NCBI GenBank assembly: GCA_029268045.1
Contig: JAJUHF010000010.1
Span: 1 to 45,714, forward strand
DNA: 45,714 bases
From: Anseongella ginsenosidimutans
Lineage (GTDB): Bacteria > Bacteroidota > Bacteroidia > Sphingobacteriales > Sphingobacteriaceae
Direction of reading: 5' to 3'
Below the pieces are notes generated by a model, which had not been told where the DNA came from, did not search any database, and saw nothing but the letters and a program-made list of their open reading frames with translations. Positions within the stretch are counted from its first letter, which is position 1, and every line of letters starts with the position of its first letter. This document shows, one piece after another, positions 9,085 through 17,781 of this stretch. A program made the translations under genes and the position numbers.

Positions 9085-9669
9085 TTATTGCTTCAAGCTC
9101 AGCTCCTTCAATTTGAGCATTTTGCGTAGATTATTAAGCGCATAACGCATTCTGCCAAGAGCAGTATTGATGCTGACATCGGTAATGTCCGCAATTTCTT
9201 TAAAACTTAGATCGGCATAATGCCGCATGATCAAAACTTCACGCTGTTCACTGGGTAATTTCAGGATAAGTTTTCGAAGGTCGCTGTAAGCCTGATCCCG
9301 CAACATCCGGTCTTCCACATTCTCATCGGTAAAATGGAGCACTTTGAAAATGTCGAAGCCATCGGAGGTAGTGATAATCGGTGTCCGCTTTTCCTTCCGG
9401 AAATGGTCAATGACCAGATTCTGTGCAATGCGGATAACCCAGGGAAGAAATTTTCCCTCTTCATTATATTTTCCTGCACGCAGGGTATTGATCACCTTGA
9501 TAAAGGCATCCTGAAAAATATCCTCCGCAATGGCAGCATTTTTTACTTGAAGAAGTATCGTGGTGTAGACCTTCGTCCGGTATCGTTTGATCAGTTCCTC
9601 CAGCGCATTCTCGTCCCCCCTAATATATAACACGACCAAGTCCTGATCGCTGATAGTATAGCGTGACAT
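9085..9669 (-). CDS. ECF-type RNA polymerase sigma factor (conserved, uvrA-adjacent)
   Basis: 194 residues. Sigma region 2 covers about 20-90 (AEDIFQDAFIKVINTL, the core-binding and -10-recognition helices), and region 4 about 130-185 (LPSEQREVLIMRHYADLSF, EIADITDVSINTALGRMRY, a helix-turn-helix). No anti-sigma gene is next to it, unlike the second sigma gene at 24148. The protein resembles the widely conserved Bacteroidota ECF sigma with the SINTALGRMRYAL helix, which is likely a general regulator rather than a sugar-specific one. It is divergent from uvrA with 177 bp between them. A TACATTTG box at 9776-9769 would give a leader of roughly 90 nt, and a strong terminator follows the gene. Confidence 0.93.
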   Translation of the reverse strand: MSRYTISDQDLVVLYIRGDENALEELIKRYRTKVYTTILLQVKNAAIAEDIFQDAFIKVINTLRAGKYNEEGKFLPWVIRIAQNLVIDHFRKEKRTPIITTSDGFDIFKVLHFTDENVEDRMLRDQAYSDLRKLILKLPSEQREVLIMRHYADLSFKEIADITDVSINTALGRMRYALNNLRKMLKLKELSLKQ

Positions 9670-9768
9670 ATAATCTTTCTACTTTAAAAGCTCTCAATTC
9701 TATATTTTACAGTAGAAATTGTCTATAAATCAGCCTCCTATGTGTTATATAACTCGGTTATTTTTCTC

Positions 9769-9776
9769 CAAATGTA
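9769..9776 (-). promoter_or_regulatory. -7 box for the ECF sigma gene
   Basis: On the minus strand the sequence reads TACATTTG, an exact match to the Bacteroidota TAnnTTTG -7 element. A loose TTTCG lies about 21 bp upstream in the -33 position. Transcription would start near 9762, giving a leader of roughly 90 nt before the sigma ATG at 9669. The -7 match is exact but the -33 match is poor. Confidence 0.5.
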
Positions 9777-9833
9777 ATTAATTACAGGTCTAAAATACGA
9801 AAAACTTTTAAAAAAAAGACCCTGCGCTTTTAT

Positions 9834-9841
9834 TACTTTTG
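9834..9841 (+). promoter_or_regulatory. -7 box immediately before uvrA
   Basis: TACTTTTG matches TAnnTTTG exactly and ends only 5 nt before the uvrA ATG at 9847. A start site about 4-7 nt downstream of the box would coincide with the start codon, implying a leaderless or near-leaderless mRNA. The -33 region is only T-rich (TTTT at about 9806-9809, spacing longer than usual), so the call rests on the -7 box. Confidence 0.5.
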
Positions 9842-9846
9842 CATAA

Positions 9847-12657
9847 ATGAACAACGCAGTCACGGCCCGCACACACATCATCATCAAGGGGGCCAGAGAA
9901 CATAATCTGAAAAATATTGATGTTTCAATTCCCAAAAACAAGCTGGTAGTCATTACCGGCCTGTCGGGATCGGGGAAATCGAGTCTTGCCTTTGACACTT
10001 TGTATGCCGAAGGTCAGCGGAGGTATGTGGAAAGCCTTTCGTCCTATGCAAGGCAGTTTATGGGCCGGATGAACAAGCCGGATGTAGACTACATCAAGGG
10101 CATCGCGCCAGCCATCGCGATTGAGCAGAAGGTAATCGCGTCCAATCCACGTTCCACGGTGGGGACTTCCACCGAGATTTACGACTACCTGAAGCTGCTT
10201 TTCGCCCGTATCGGTAAAACCTGGTCGCCGGTTTCGGGACAGTTGGTAAAGAAGCATACGGTAACCGACGTGGTTGATTTTATGGTTTCCAGCGCCGGGG
10301 AGGAAGCTGATTTTACCATCCTATGTCCTTTGCATCCGCATAACAAACGTACCCTGAAAGAAGAGCTGGCTGTCCTGCTGCAGAAAGGCTTTCGCCGGGT
10401 ACGTTATCGGGGCAGGACGGTAAAAATTGAAAGTCTGCTGGAAGACGGCTCGGTGGTGAATAAGCAGTTGAAGGATGCAGGGGAAGTCCAGATCGTCGTT
10501 GACCGCGTGCTGCTGGAAGGACCGGGTCCGCCGGAGGAAGAAACGCTGAACCGCCTGTCCGATTCGGTGCAAACCGCATTTTTTGAAGGAAAGGGAGATT
10601 GTCTGATCGTGGATGGGCAGGAAAAGGAGTACCCCTTCTGTGACCGCTTTGAACTGGATGGCATCCGCTTTGAAGAGCCCACCCCGCAATTTTTCAGTTT
10701 CAACAGCCCGTATGGAGCCTGCAAAACCTGCGAGGGATATGGAAAAGTAATCGGCATCAACGAAGATCTGGTAATTCCGGACAAAAGCCGTTCGGTATAT
10801 GACGAGGCGGTGGCTCCCTGGAGAGGCGAGAAAATGAAGGAGTGGCGTGAAGCGTTTCTGCGCAAGGCCCGCCAGATGGATTTTCCCATTCACCGCCCAT
10901 ACTTTGAACTTGACGAGTCACACCGGACGCTGCTGTGGAAAGGCGGAAAAGGGATCAAGGGGATCAACCAGTTTTTCGAGTACCTGGAAGAACAAACATA
11001 CAAGATCCAGTATCGGGTGATGCTTTCTCGCTACCGGGGCAAAACAACCTGTCCCGATTGCAAGGGCACCCGGCTTCGGAAAGACGCCGCGTATGTAAAG
11101 ATCAACGGAGCGTCTATCATCGAGCTGGTACTCATGCCTGTAAACCGCCTGCTTTCTTTTTTTGAGGAGTTTGAACCCGATCCGTATGAAGCAAGCGTTG
11201 CGAAGCGGCTGCTGATTGAGATCCGCAACCGCCTGCGGTACCTGAATGATGTGGGCTTGGGTTACTTGACGCTCAACCGCTTGTCCAACACCCTCTCGGG
11301 TGGGGAGTCCCAGCGGATCAACCTTGCCACCTCGTTGGGAAGCAGTCTGGTCGGTTCCCTGTACGTACTGGATGAGCCCAGTATCGGGCTCCATCCCCGG
11401 GACACCCAGCGGCTTATCGGGGTATTGCAATCCCTGCGCAATGCGGGAAATACCGTCATTGTGGTGGAGCACGAGGAAGAGATCATCCGGGCGGCGGACC
11501 ACATCATTGACATCGGACCTTATGCCGGTACGCACGGCGGACAACTGATGTTTGACGGAGACTATGAAGAATTACTAAAGAATGGGGAAAGCTTGACCGC
11601 CCTTTACCTGCAGGGAAAGGAAAAAATGCCGCTTCCCACCGTCAGGAGAAAATGGTCCGATTACATCGAGATCAAAGGCGCCCGTGAAAACAACCTGAAA
11701 CACATCAACGTGAAATTTCCGCTGCATGTACTGACGGTAGTCACCGGGGTAAGCGGTTCAGGGAAGACCACGCTGGTAAAGCAGATCCTGTACCCGGCCC
11801 TGGTAAAAGCCACCGGGGGGTACGCCTCCGGATACACCGGCGCCTACGATGTGCTGGGGGGCGATATTTCGCAGATCAAACAGGTGGAGCTGGTGGATCA
11901 GAACCCGATTGGCCGGTCTTCACGGTCCAACCCGGCCACCTACGTAAAGGCCTACGACGATATCCGGCAACTGTTCGCTTCGCGGCCTTCGGCCAAAGCC
12001 GCGGGCCTGAAGCCGGCGCATTTTTCCTTCAACGTGGATGGCGGCCGCTGCGAAACCTGCCAGGGCGAAGGCGAGCAGAAGATTGAAATGCAGTTTATGG
12101 CGGATATTTATCTTACGTGTGAAACCTGCCGGGGGAAGCGCTTTAAAGAGCATGTCCTGGAGGTGAAATACAAAGAGAAGGACATTGCGGAAGTACTTGA
12201 TCTGACCATCGACGAAGCGCTCGATTTTTTTGCGGATGAAAAGAAGATCATTCAGAAAATACAGCCGTTGGCAGACGTGGGCCTGGGGTATGTGAAGCTG
12301 GGCCAGTCGTCCAATACCCTTTCAGGGGGCGAGGCGCAACGCATCAAGCTGGCTTCCTTTCTGATCAAAGGCCACCACGCCAACCACACCCTGTTTATCT
12401 TTGATGAGCCTACCACGGGCTTGCATTTCCACGATATCAAAAAACTACTTGAATCCATCAATGCCCTGATTGACCAGGGAAATACGGTGATCATCATCGA
12501 ACACAACATGGATGTGATCAAGTCGTCCGACTGGCTGATCGATCTGGGGCCCGAAGGCGGTGAAAAGGGCGGTGAACTGCTATACGAAGGTACTCCCGAA
12601 GGACTTCCACAGGTGGCGCGATCCTATACAGGTCAATTCCTGAAAAAGCATTTATAG
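9847..12657 (+). CDS. uvrA: UvrABC excinuclease subunit A
   Basis: 936 residues, full length for UvrA. It is the ATP-dependent damage sensor of nucleotide excision repair, acting as a dimer with UvrB in the cytoplasm. Two ABC ATPase modules are visible: Walker A GLSGSGKSS (38-46) with signature LSGGESQR (about 483), and Walker A GVSGSGKTTL (about 633) with LSGGEAQR (about 825). Both Walker B/D-loop stretches are present (YVLDEPSIGLHPRD, FIFDEPTTGLHFHD). Zinc-binding CxxC pairs appear at CKTCEGYG, CPDCKGTRL and CETCQGEG/CETCRGKRF. GAREHNLKNIDV begins at residue 15, as expected, which supports ATG 9847. No ribosome-binding site is seen and a -7 box sits next to the start. The gene converges on the sulfatase operon. 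Confidence 0.98.
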   Translation: MNNAVTARTHIIIKGAREHNLKNIDVSIPKNKLVVITGLSGSGKSSLAFDTLYAEGQRRYVESLSSYARQFMGRMNKPDVDYIKGIAPAIAIEQKVIASNPRSTVGTSTEIYDYLKLLFARIGKTWSPVSGQLVKKHTVTDVVDFMVSSAGEEADFTILCPLHPHNKRTLKEELAVLLQKGFRRVRYRGRTVKIESLLEDGSVVNKQLKDAGEVQIVVDRVLLEGPGPPEEETLNRLSDSVQTAFFEGKGDCLIVDGQEKEYPFCDRFELDGIRFEEPTPQFFSFNSPYGACKTCEGYGKVIGINEDLVIPDKSRSVYDEAVAPWRGEKMKEWREAFLRKARQMDFPIHRPYFELDESHRTLLWKGGKGIKGINQFFEYLEEQTYKIQYRVMLSRYRGKTTCPDCKGTRLRKDAAYVKINGASIIELVLMPVNRLLSFFEEFEPDPYEASVAKRLLIEIRNRLRYLNDVGLGYLTLNRLSNTLSGGESQRINLATSLGSSLVGSLYVLDEPSIGLHPRDTQRLIGVLQSLRNAGNTVIVVEHEEEIIRAADHIIDIGPYAGTHGGQLMFDGDYEELLKNGESLTALYLQGKEKMPLPTVRRKWSDYIEIKGARENNLKHINVKFPLHVLTVVTGVSGSGKTTLVKQILYPALVKATGGYASGYTGAYDVLGGDISQIKQVELVDQNPIGRSSRSNPATYVKAYDDIRQLFASRPSAKAAGLKPAHFSFNVDGGRCETCQGEGEQKIEMQFMADIYLTCETCRGKRFKEHVLEVKYKEKDIAEVLDLTIDEALDFFADEKKIIQKIQPLADVGLGYVKLGQSSNTLSGGEAQRIKLASFLIKGHHANHTLFIFDEPTTGLHFHDIKKLLESINALIDQGNTVIIIEHNMDVIKSSDWLIDLGPEGGEKGGELLYEGTPEGLPQVARSYTGQFLKKHL

Positions 12658-12689
12658 GCCCGCGCATGCTTGGGGGCGCATGCGCGGGC
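12658..12689. repeat. perfect 12-bp inverted repeat between convergent genes
   Basis: GCCCGCGCATGC (12658-12669) and its exact complement GCATGCGCGGGC (12678-12689) flank an 8-nt loop. It begins one base after the uvrA stop codon and lies 57 bp past the end of the sulfatase operon that runs toward it. The hairpin is very stable but has no T-run on either side, so it is not a standard intrinsic terminator. It may still act as a transcription or exonuclease barrier for both convergent mRNAs. Confidence 0.85.
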
Positions 12690-12726
12690 ACACGGGCCTA
12701 TACACACGGGCCTATACACACGGGCC
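12690..12726. repeat. 14-bp direct tandem repeat, 2.6 copies
   Basis: The unit ACACGGGCCTATAC occurs at 12690-12703 and 12704-12717, then partially (ACACGGGCC) at 12718-12726. It starts directly after the inverted repeat. It is noncoding and lies between the convergent ends of uvrA and the sulfatase gene. Function unknown; perfect unit identity suggests recent slippage. Confidence 0.85.
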
Positions 12727-12746
12727 CCTGTAATCCGGACCGCCGA

Positions 12747-14297
12747 TTATTGATTGATCCAGCTAATCTGCGGCCAGATTTCCGGACCGTCGTTGGCCTG
12801 GGGCGCTCCCGGAGTACTTCTTCCCTCTTTAATGTATTTGATCAGAAGCGCTTTCAGCGCCTGTACCTTTTCAGGATGCTGCTGATATACGTTCTCTTTT
12901 TCCGAAGGATCCCGGGCAAGGTTAAATAACTGGATGGGCGGCAGGCCTTCCAGGTCCTGCGGTGTGTTCGGGAAACTCCAGCCGCCCGAACCGGCACACA
13001 TGATCAGTTTCCAGTCGCCCTGACGGATGGCAAACTGCCCGTCAATGGAGTGATGAACAGTAGCTTCCCGGAGCGGTTTCGGATAGCTTTCTCCCCGAAG
13101 CAAAGGAAGCAGGTTGTAGCTGTCTTCACCCGCGTGATCAGGCAGGGCGACCCCGGTAAGCGCCGCGGCGGTGGCAAGCAAGTCGGTCGTGCAAATGGTT
13201 TCATCGGTGAGCGCGGGCTGGATGGTACCCGGCCAGCTTGCGATAAACGGAACCCGATGACCCCCTTCGTAGATATCCGCCTTATGACCGCGGTAAATGT
13301 AGCTCGGGTGGTGGCCTACCCTTCCCAGTTCCTTGAAGTTGGCCTTTGGCGAACAACCGTTATCGCTGGTGAAAATGACCAGCGTATTGCTGCGGATCCC
13401 TTTTTGTTCCAGCGCGGCGAGGATCTGCCCCACCACATGGTCCACCTGCAGGACAAAATCCCCATAGAAATTCGCGTTGCTCATTCCCAGGAACTCCGTG
13501 TTGGGAAGAATGGGGGTATGCGGGGCAGGCAGGGGAAAGTAAAGAAAGAAAGGACTTCCGCTATCGGCCTGCCGGTCAATGTACTGAATGGCTTTCCCGG
13601 TTAAGTGGGAAAGCACATCGGCATGCCTGAAATCAGGTGAAGTAACGCCTTCCCTCCAGAAACCCTTGTCCTCAACCGATACCGTTGTATCGGTGGGTAT
13701 GGCCGTGGCGATCCCGTTTTCAACATAGACATAGGGAGGCATGTCCAGCGAACCCGAGAATCCGTATGAATAACTGAAACCAAGTTCTTTCGGGCCATTT
13801 TCAATGGGTTTGCCAAAGTCCACGGACTGGTTTTTGGAAAGGTTATCCATATCGGTCGCTTCCCGGCTGAAATGCCAGTCCCAACCCAGATGCCATTTGC
13901 CAATGAAGGCCGTTTGATATCCCTGTTGTTGGAGTAAATTCGCGACGGTCATGCGATGGGGCGCGATCAATGCCTGGGAATATCCGCTTAACACCCCTTT
14001 CTTCAGGCTGGAGCGCCAATTGTACCGTCCCGTTAGGATACCGTAGCGGGTAGGGGTGCATACGGAAGAACTGGTATGTGCATCGGTAAACCGTAGGCCT
14101 TCCCCGGCCATTTTGTCCAGATGCGGCGTTTTCCATGCTGCGTTTTCATTGTAAGCGGACACATCGCCATAGCCCATGTCGTCTGCCAGAATATAAACGA
14201 TATTCGGCCGATCCTGCCTTGCAGCCCCGGTCGATTGGGCCTGGTTCACAACAGGAAACAAGCACATCGCAACCGCTGCGATTTGATATTTTACCAT
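12747..14297 (-). CDS. secreted Cys-type sulfatase (family S1)
   Basis: 516 residues with a signal peptide (cleavage near NQAQ, residues 18-21). It is an alkaline-phosphatase-fold arylsulfatase-type hydrolase that removes sulfate esters from sugars in the periplasm or outside the cell. The activation motif is SSVCTPTRYGILTGR with Cys80, which must be converted to formylglycine. Metal and substrate residues are visible in NIVYILADDMGYGD, FIGKWHLGWDW, APHTPI, VIFTSDNGC and YEGGHRVPFIASWPG. GGAGGAG lies 6 nt before ATG 14297, a clear ribosome-binding site. It is the last gene of the minus-strand operon, 49 bp after the previous sulfatase. Substrate position (2-, 3-, 4- or 6-O-sulfate) cannot be read by eye. 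Confidence 0.95.
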   Translation of the reverse strand: MVKYQIAAVAMCLFPVVNQAQSTGAARQDRPNIVYILADDMGYGDVSAYNENAAWKTPHLDKMAGEGLRFTDAHTSSSVCTPTRYGILTGRYNWRSSLKKGVLSGYSQALIAPHRMTVANLLQQQGYQTAFIGKWHLGWDWHFSREATDMDNLSKNQSVDFGKPIENGPKELGFSYSYGFSGSLDMPPYVYVENGIATAIPTDTTVSVEDKGFWREGVTSPDFRHADVLSHLTGKAIQYIDRQADSGSPFFLYFPLPAPHTPILPNTEFLGMSNANFYGDFVLQVDHVVGQILAALEQKGIRSNTLVIFTSDNGCSPKANFKELGRVGHHPSYIYRGHKADIYEGGHRVPFIASWPGTIQPALTDETICTTDLLATAAALTGVALPDHAGEDSYNLLPLLRGESYPKPLREATVHHSIDGQFAIRQGDWKLIMCAGSGGWSFPNTPQDLEGLPPIQLFNLARDPSEKENVYQQHPEKVQALKALLIKYIKEGRSTPGAPQANDGPEIWPQISWINQ

Positions 14298-14346
14298 GTT
14301 ACTCCTCCAATTTTAAGCTTTTATACCCCTAACTCCGCCACTGCCC

Positions 14347-15924
14347 TTAGCGGATGTTGAGGCGGGAACCGTAACGCACGTGTTTTTCTTCAAAGCGGTC
14401 TAGTAGGGTCCGCATTTCCGCCGCTTTGGCCCGGTACGCCGGGTCGTCTATCAGGTTCCTGGTTTCCGATGGATCCCGATCCATGTCATACAGTTCCTCT
14501 GTGACCGGATTGTTCTCGTGGTAGCGGATGTATTTGTAACCGAGCGTCCTCACATACCGCGAGCGAACCGATTGATAATTTTCGGGATCGTCCGTCTGAT
14601 TCCGCATCGGATAGTAATCGTCAAAGTTGTTTTCCCCGTAAACTGCTTCATGGATCGCTTTCCATTCTGTGCCGAGCAGCGGCAGGATGCTTTTTCCGGG
14701 ATAGTTTTCCGGGGCGGTTCTACCGGCCAGATCCAGCAGGGTGGGAGCGATGTCGATCATGGAAACCAGGGCCCTTTGTCGTTTCCCTTTATGCCGATCC
14801 GGAATTCGCGGATCGAAAACAAGAAGCGGCGCCTTAATGGATTCCTCGTAAAGCAGATCCTTGCCCATCAGTTGGCGGGAGCCGGCGAAATGTCCGTTAT
14901 CGGAGGTATAGACAATAATCGTGTTCCGGTCGGCTCCTGATTTTCTGAGTTCGGCCCGGATTCTGCCGACTACTTCATCAATGCCGGTAATGAGACCATA
15001 GTAGTTTTTTATGAATTCCTGATATACAGAATCCAGCGCAATGTGCCAGTCGTGGCGGTACCCGGTTTCCTCCCCGTAATATCCCTGGGTTCTTCCGAAG
15101 TACCATCGGGCATCCCTGCTTTTTTCCCGGACCACCGCCGGCAGGGTTTGGTGGAATTCGGGCGCGTCGTTCTGCATCCGGGGAATTTCGCGGTTGTCGT
15201 ACATTTGTCGGAATCTTTCCGCGGGCAGGTAAGGGGCGTGCGGCGCTTTGAAACTGATCGACAAACAAAACGGTTGCTTGGCGTGCGCCGCGGTCCGGAG
15301 GAATTGGATCGCCTGATTACCCATGAATTCGGTAAGATGGGTAGCCGGCCGGCCTTCGGGCCCGGGATATGTCCCGTTCTCATACCCGTTGAAGCGACCG
15401 TTCCGGGGAAGGTAACTGCCTTGACCCGGAAAACCCATCCAATCGTCGAAAGACGCCTCCGGCAGGTATTTCGTCGATTCCAGATCCAGGTTCCGCATTT
15501 TGATTTCCCCTCCCACGGGAAACCCGAACTTCCCGATAAACCCGGTATAATAGCCCATTTGCCGCAATAGCACGGGGTAGCTGTTTTTAAATTCAGATTC
15601 CGTGATCACGTAATTGGCCGGATAGTCGAAGCCTGCCCCGTGGGTGCCCAGGTACTGTCCGGTCATAATGGAGGCCCGGCTGGGCTGGCATATGGGCACT
15701 ACATGGTACGCATTCTCAAACACGGTACTCTCTGATGCGAGTTGGTCCAGGTTGGGTGTGATAACCGTTGTATTGCCCATAAATCCAAAGGCATCGGCCC
15801 GTTGATCATCGGCGAGCAGGAAAATGATGTTCGGCCGGGTGTTATTCCGCGGAAAGGAAGGGGAGTTCCATCCCAAAATGCTCCCCAGCAGGTACGGAAG
15901 AAGTAACAGGTGGTGACCTTTCAT
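14347..15924 (-). CDS. secreted Cys-type sulfatase (family S1), second copy
   Basis: 525 residues. The N-terminus has a hydrophobic signal segment (HHLLLLPYLLGSILG). The activation motif is VPICQPSRASIMTGQ with formylglycine precursor Cys79. Active-site landmarks are NIIFLLADDQRADAFG, FIGKFGFP, SFKAPHAPYLP and IIVYTSDNGHF, plus YEESIKAPLLVFDPR. The LADDQRADAFG N-terminus and FGFP in place of KWHLG put it in a different S1 subfamily from its two neighbours, so a different sulfate linkage is likely. The C-terminal DMDRDPSETRNLIDDP is typical of the domain that closes these enzymes. It lies 13 bp after the upstream sulfatase stop and 49 bp before the next one, so all three are cotranscribed. Confidence 0.94.
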   Translation of the reverse strand: MKGHHLLLLPYLLGSILGWNSPSFPRNNTRPNIIFLLADDQRADAFGFMGNTTVITPNLDQLASESTVFENAYHVVPICQPSRASIMTGQYLGTHGAGFDYPANYVITESEFKNSYPVLLRQMGYYTGFIGKFGFPVGGEIKMRNLDLESTKYLPEASFDDWMGFPGQGSYLPRNGRFNGYENGTYPGPEGRPATHLTEFMGNQAIQFLRTAAHAKQPFCLSISFKAPHAPYLPAERFRQMYDNREIPRMQNDAPEFHQTLPAVVREKSRDARWYFGRTQGYYGEETGYRHDWHIALDSVYQEFIKNYYGLITGIDEVVGRIRAELRKSGADRNTIIVYTSDNGHFAGSRQLMGKDLLYEESIKAPLLVFDPRIPDRHKGKRQRALVSMIDIAPTLLDLAGRTAPENYPGKSILPLLGTEWKAIHEAVYGENNFDDYYPMRNQTDDPENYQSVRSRYVRTLGYKYIRYHENNPVTEELYDMDRDPSETRNLIDDPAYRAKAAEMRTLLDRFEEKHVRYGSRLNIR

Positions 15925-15937
15925 AAGCTTATCGGTT

Positions 15938-17755
15938 TCAGTCTTCCAATCGCTCGATGTACGTATAATACGACGGATATACCCGCCCCTGGTTGTCGGT
16001 CAAAAAGGCCATCATGTCGTACTTGCCGGCCGAAAGGTACCCCTCAAAACTGATCTCGGCGTCATCACCCGATATGGGTTTGCTTTCCGCAATATCCGCC
16101 AGATAGAGGGTGGCCTCGCTGAGGTTTAGCTGAGCCGCCTCCGGCATGGGTGTATTGATCTCCAGTGATTTTTCTTCAGCCTTCACGGCCTGGTTGAAGG
16201 ACAAACCGCTTTCCCTGGGATACCGGCGAAGACTGATCCGGTACGTTCCGTCAGCGACGATTTCAATTTTCATAACACCCTGACGGGTGGCGCCGGTGAG
16301 CGCGCCATGTTGATGCCACGAGTTGGAAATGGGATAGATCTGCATATCGTGGGCGCTCAGGCGCACGGGGTTCTCATAAGGACTTCCTGCTTTAATGTAC
16401 GCGTAGCGCTGACTGACCTGTTGCTCTTCCAGCGAGGTCCACCAGCGATTATAACTTTCACGCAGCCGGGTTACTACCTCGGGATGGGCTGCGGCGACAT
16501 CGGTTTGCTGCCCGGGGTCCTTTCGTATGTTGTATAGTTCCTTGCCGTTTACAAGCCGCCAATTGTCGTCCAGGACGGCCGATTTTTTCCATTTGACCAG
16601 ACTCAGTTCACGCTGCGAATCGGTGATGAGGGTCCGGGCGGGCCAGTTTGCCGTCGGAGCATGCAGCAAGGGCGCAAAGCTTCTTCCATCCAGGGGCTTT
16701 CGGGCGGTGAACCGCAGGCCTGCCAGATCCACCAATGTAGGCAACACATCGATATGAGCCAGTAATTGATCCAGGTTCCGGTCGCCAGGCAGGCCCGCCG
16801 GCCACCGGATCGCAAACGGCACCCGGTGCCCGCCGTCGTATTCGCTGCCTTTCCGGCCACGCATGCCGGCATTGAACCCGTACACGGCATTTTCCCGTTC
16901 GACATAGCCTTCGGCGGTACCGTTGTCGGTCATGAAAATCAGGATCGTATGGTCGGCAATTTCCAGTTTTTCCAACTGTTCCAGCAGGCGTCCGAAATTG
17001 TCATCGATGTTGGTGATCATTCCGTAAAAACGCTTTTGTCCGTCCAAAAGGTTTTCCTCATCTTCATACAGCCGGTAGTATTTTTCGGGAACATGATAGG
17101 GGCTGTGGGGGGCGTTGGTTGCCAGGTACAGAAAAAAGGGACGGTCCCTGTTGTTTTCGATGAATTTCAGGCTTTCCTCGAAGAAAACATCGGTAACATA
17201 GCCCTCGTATTTTTGGGGTGTGCCGTTGTGCCAGTAGGTATCATCAAAGTAATTGTTTCCCCAATAATCGGGTCCCTGCTTTACACCTCCCCCGCCGTGG
17301 CGCACCACCTCCTGAAAGCCACGGTCCTCCGGACGGAATGGATAATTGTCTCCCAGATGCCATTTACCGAACATGCCGGTGGCGTATCCGTTTTGCGCAA
17401 ACACCTGAGGCAACAGGGTTTCGTCTTCAAACAGCAGGGAACGTCCGGCAATGGTATGCCAGGTTCCTACCCGGTTGGTATATCTTCCGGTCATCAGGGC
17501 GCCGCGCGTGGGAGCGCAGGTGGGAGACACATGAAAGTTGGTGGCTCGCAGGGATTGACTGAAAAAGCGATCGAGGTTAGGCGTTTTGATGATCTTGTTG
17601 CCATGGTACGCAATATCGCCGTACCCCTGATCGTCGGTTATCACCAAGATGACATTGGGCGGTCGGGTTGCGCCTGCGTCCTGATTCTGGCCCATCGACG
17701 GGGCCGTGCAAGTTAATGTGAAAAAGACAGAAAGGAGAAAGAAACGGTGTCGCAT
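15938..17755 (-). CDS. secreted Cys-type sulfatase (family S1) with C-terminal extension
   Basis: 605 residues, the longest of the three. The signal peptide is MRHRFFLLSVFFTLTCTAPSMGQ. The activation motif is PTCAPTRGALMTGRY with formylglycine precursor Cys80. Other active-site landmarks are NVILVITDDQGYGDIAYHGN, MFGKWHLGDNYP, ATNAPHSPYHVP, ILIFMTDNGTAEGY and YDGGHRVPFAIRWPAG. After the sulfatase core (to about residue 455) there is a roughly 145-residue beta-rich extension, seen in some arylsulfatase-A-like Bacteroidota enzymes; it may bind substrate or shape the active site. The gene begins 26 bp after the susD stop, so it is the first enzyme of the operon. Confidence 0.94.
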   Translation of the reverse strand: MRHRFFLLSVFFTLTCTAPSMGQNQDAGATRPPNVILVITDDQGYGDIAYHGNKIIKTPNLDRFFSQSLRATNFHVSPTCAPTRGALMTGRYTNRVGTWHTIAGRSLLFEDETLLPQVFAQNGYATGMFGKWHLGDNYPFRPEDRGFQEVVRHGGGGVKQGPDYWGNNYFDDTYWHNGTPQKYEGYVTDVFFEESLKFIENNRDRPFFLYLATNAPHSPYHVPEKYYRLYEDEENLLDGQKRFYGMITNIDDNFGRLLEQLEKLEIADHTILIFMTDNGTAEGYVERENAVYGFNAGMRGRKGSEYDGGHRVPFAIRWPAGLPGDRNLDQLLAHIDVLPTLVDLAGLRFTARKPLDGRSFAPLLHAPTANWPARTLITDSQRELSLVKWKKSAVLDDNWRLVNGKELYNIRKDPGQQTDVAAAHPEVVTRLRESYNRWWTSLEEQQVSQRYAYIKAGSPYENPVRLSAHDMQIYPISNSWHQHGALTGATRQGVMKIEIVADGTYRISLRRYPRESGLSFNQAVKAEEKSLEINTPMPEAAQLNLSEATLYLADIAESKPISGDDAEISFEGYLSAGKYDMMAFLTDNQGRVYPSYYTYIERLED

Positions 17756-17781
17756 CGTATGTGTTAGTTAAAAGTTAAACC

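Noticed and set aside
16766-17716. Plus-strand open frame (316 codons) opposite the third sulfatase
   Set aside because: It is antisense to conserved sulfatase motifs, has no signal or domain, and has no promoter or spacing suggesting a gene.
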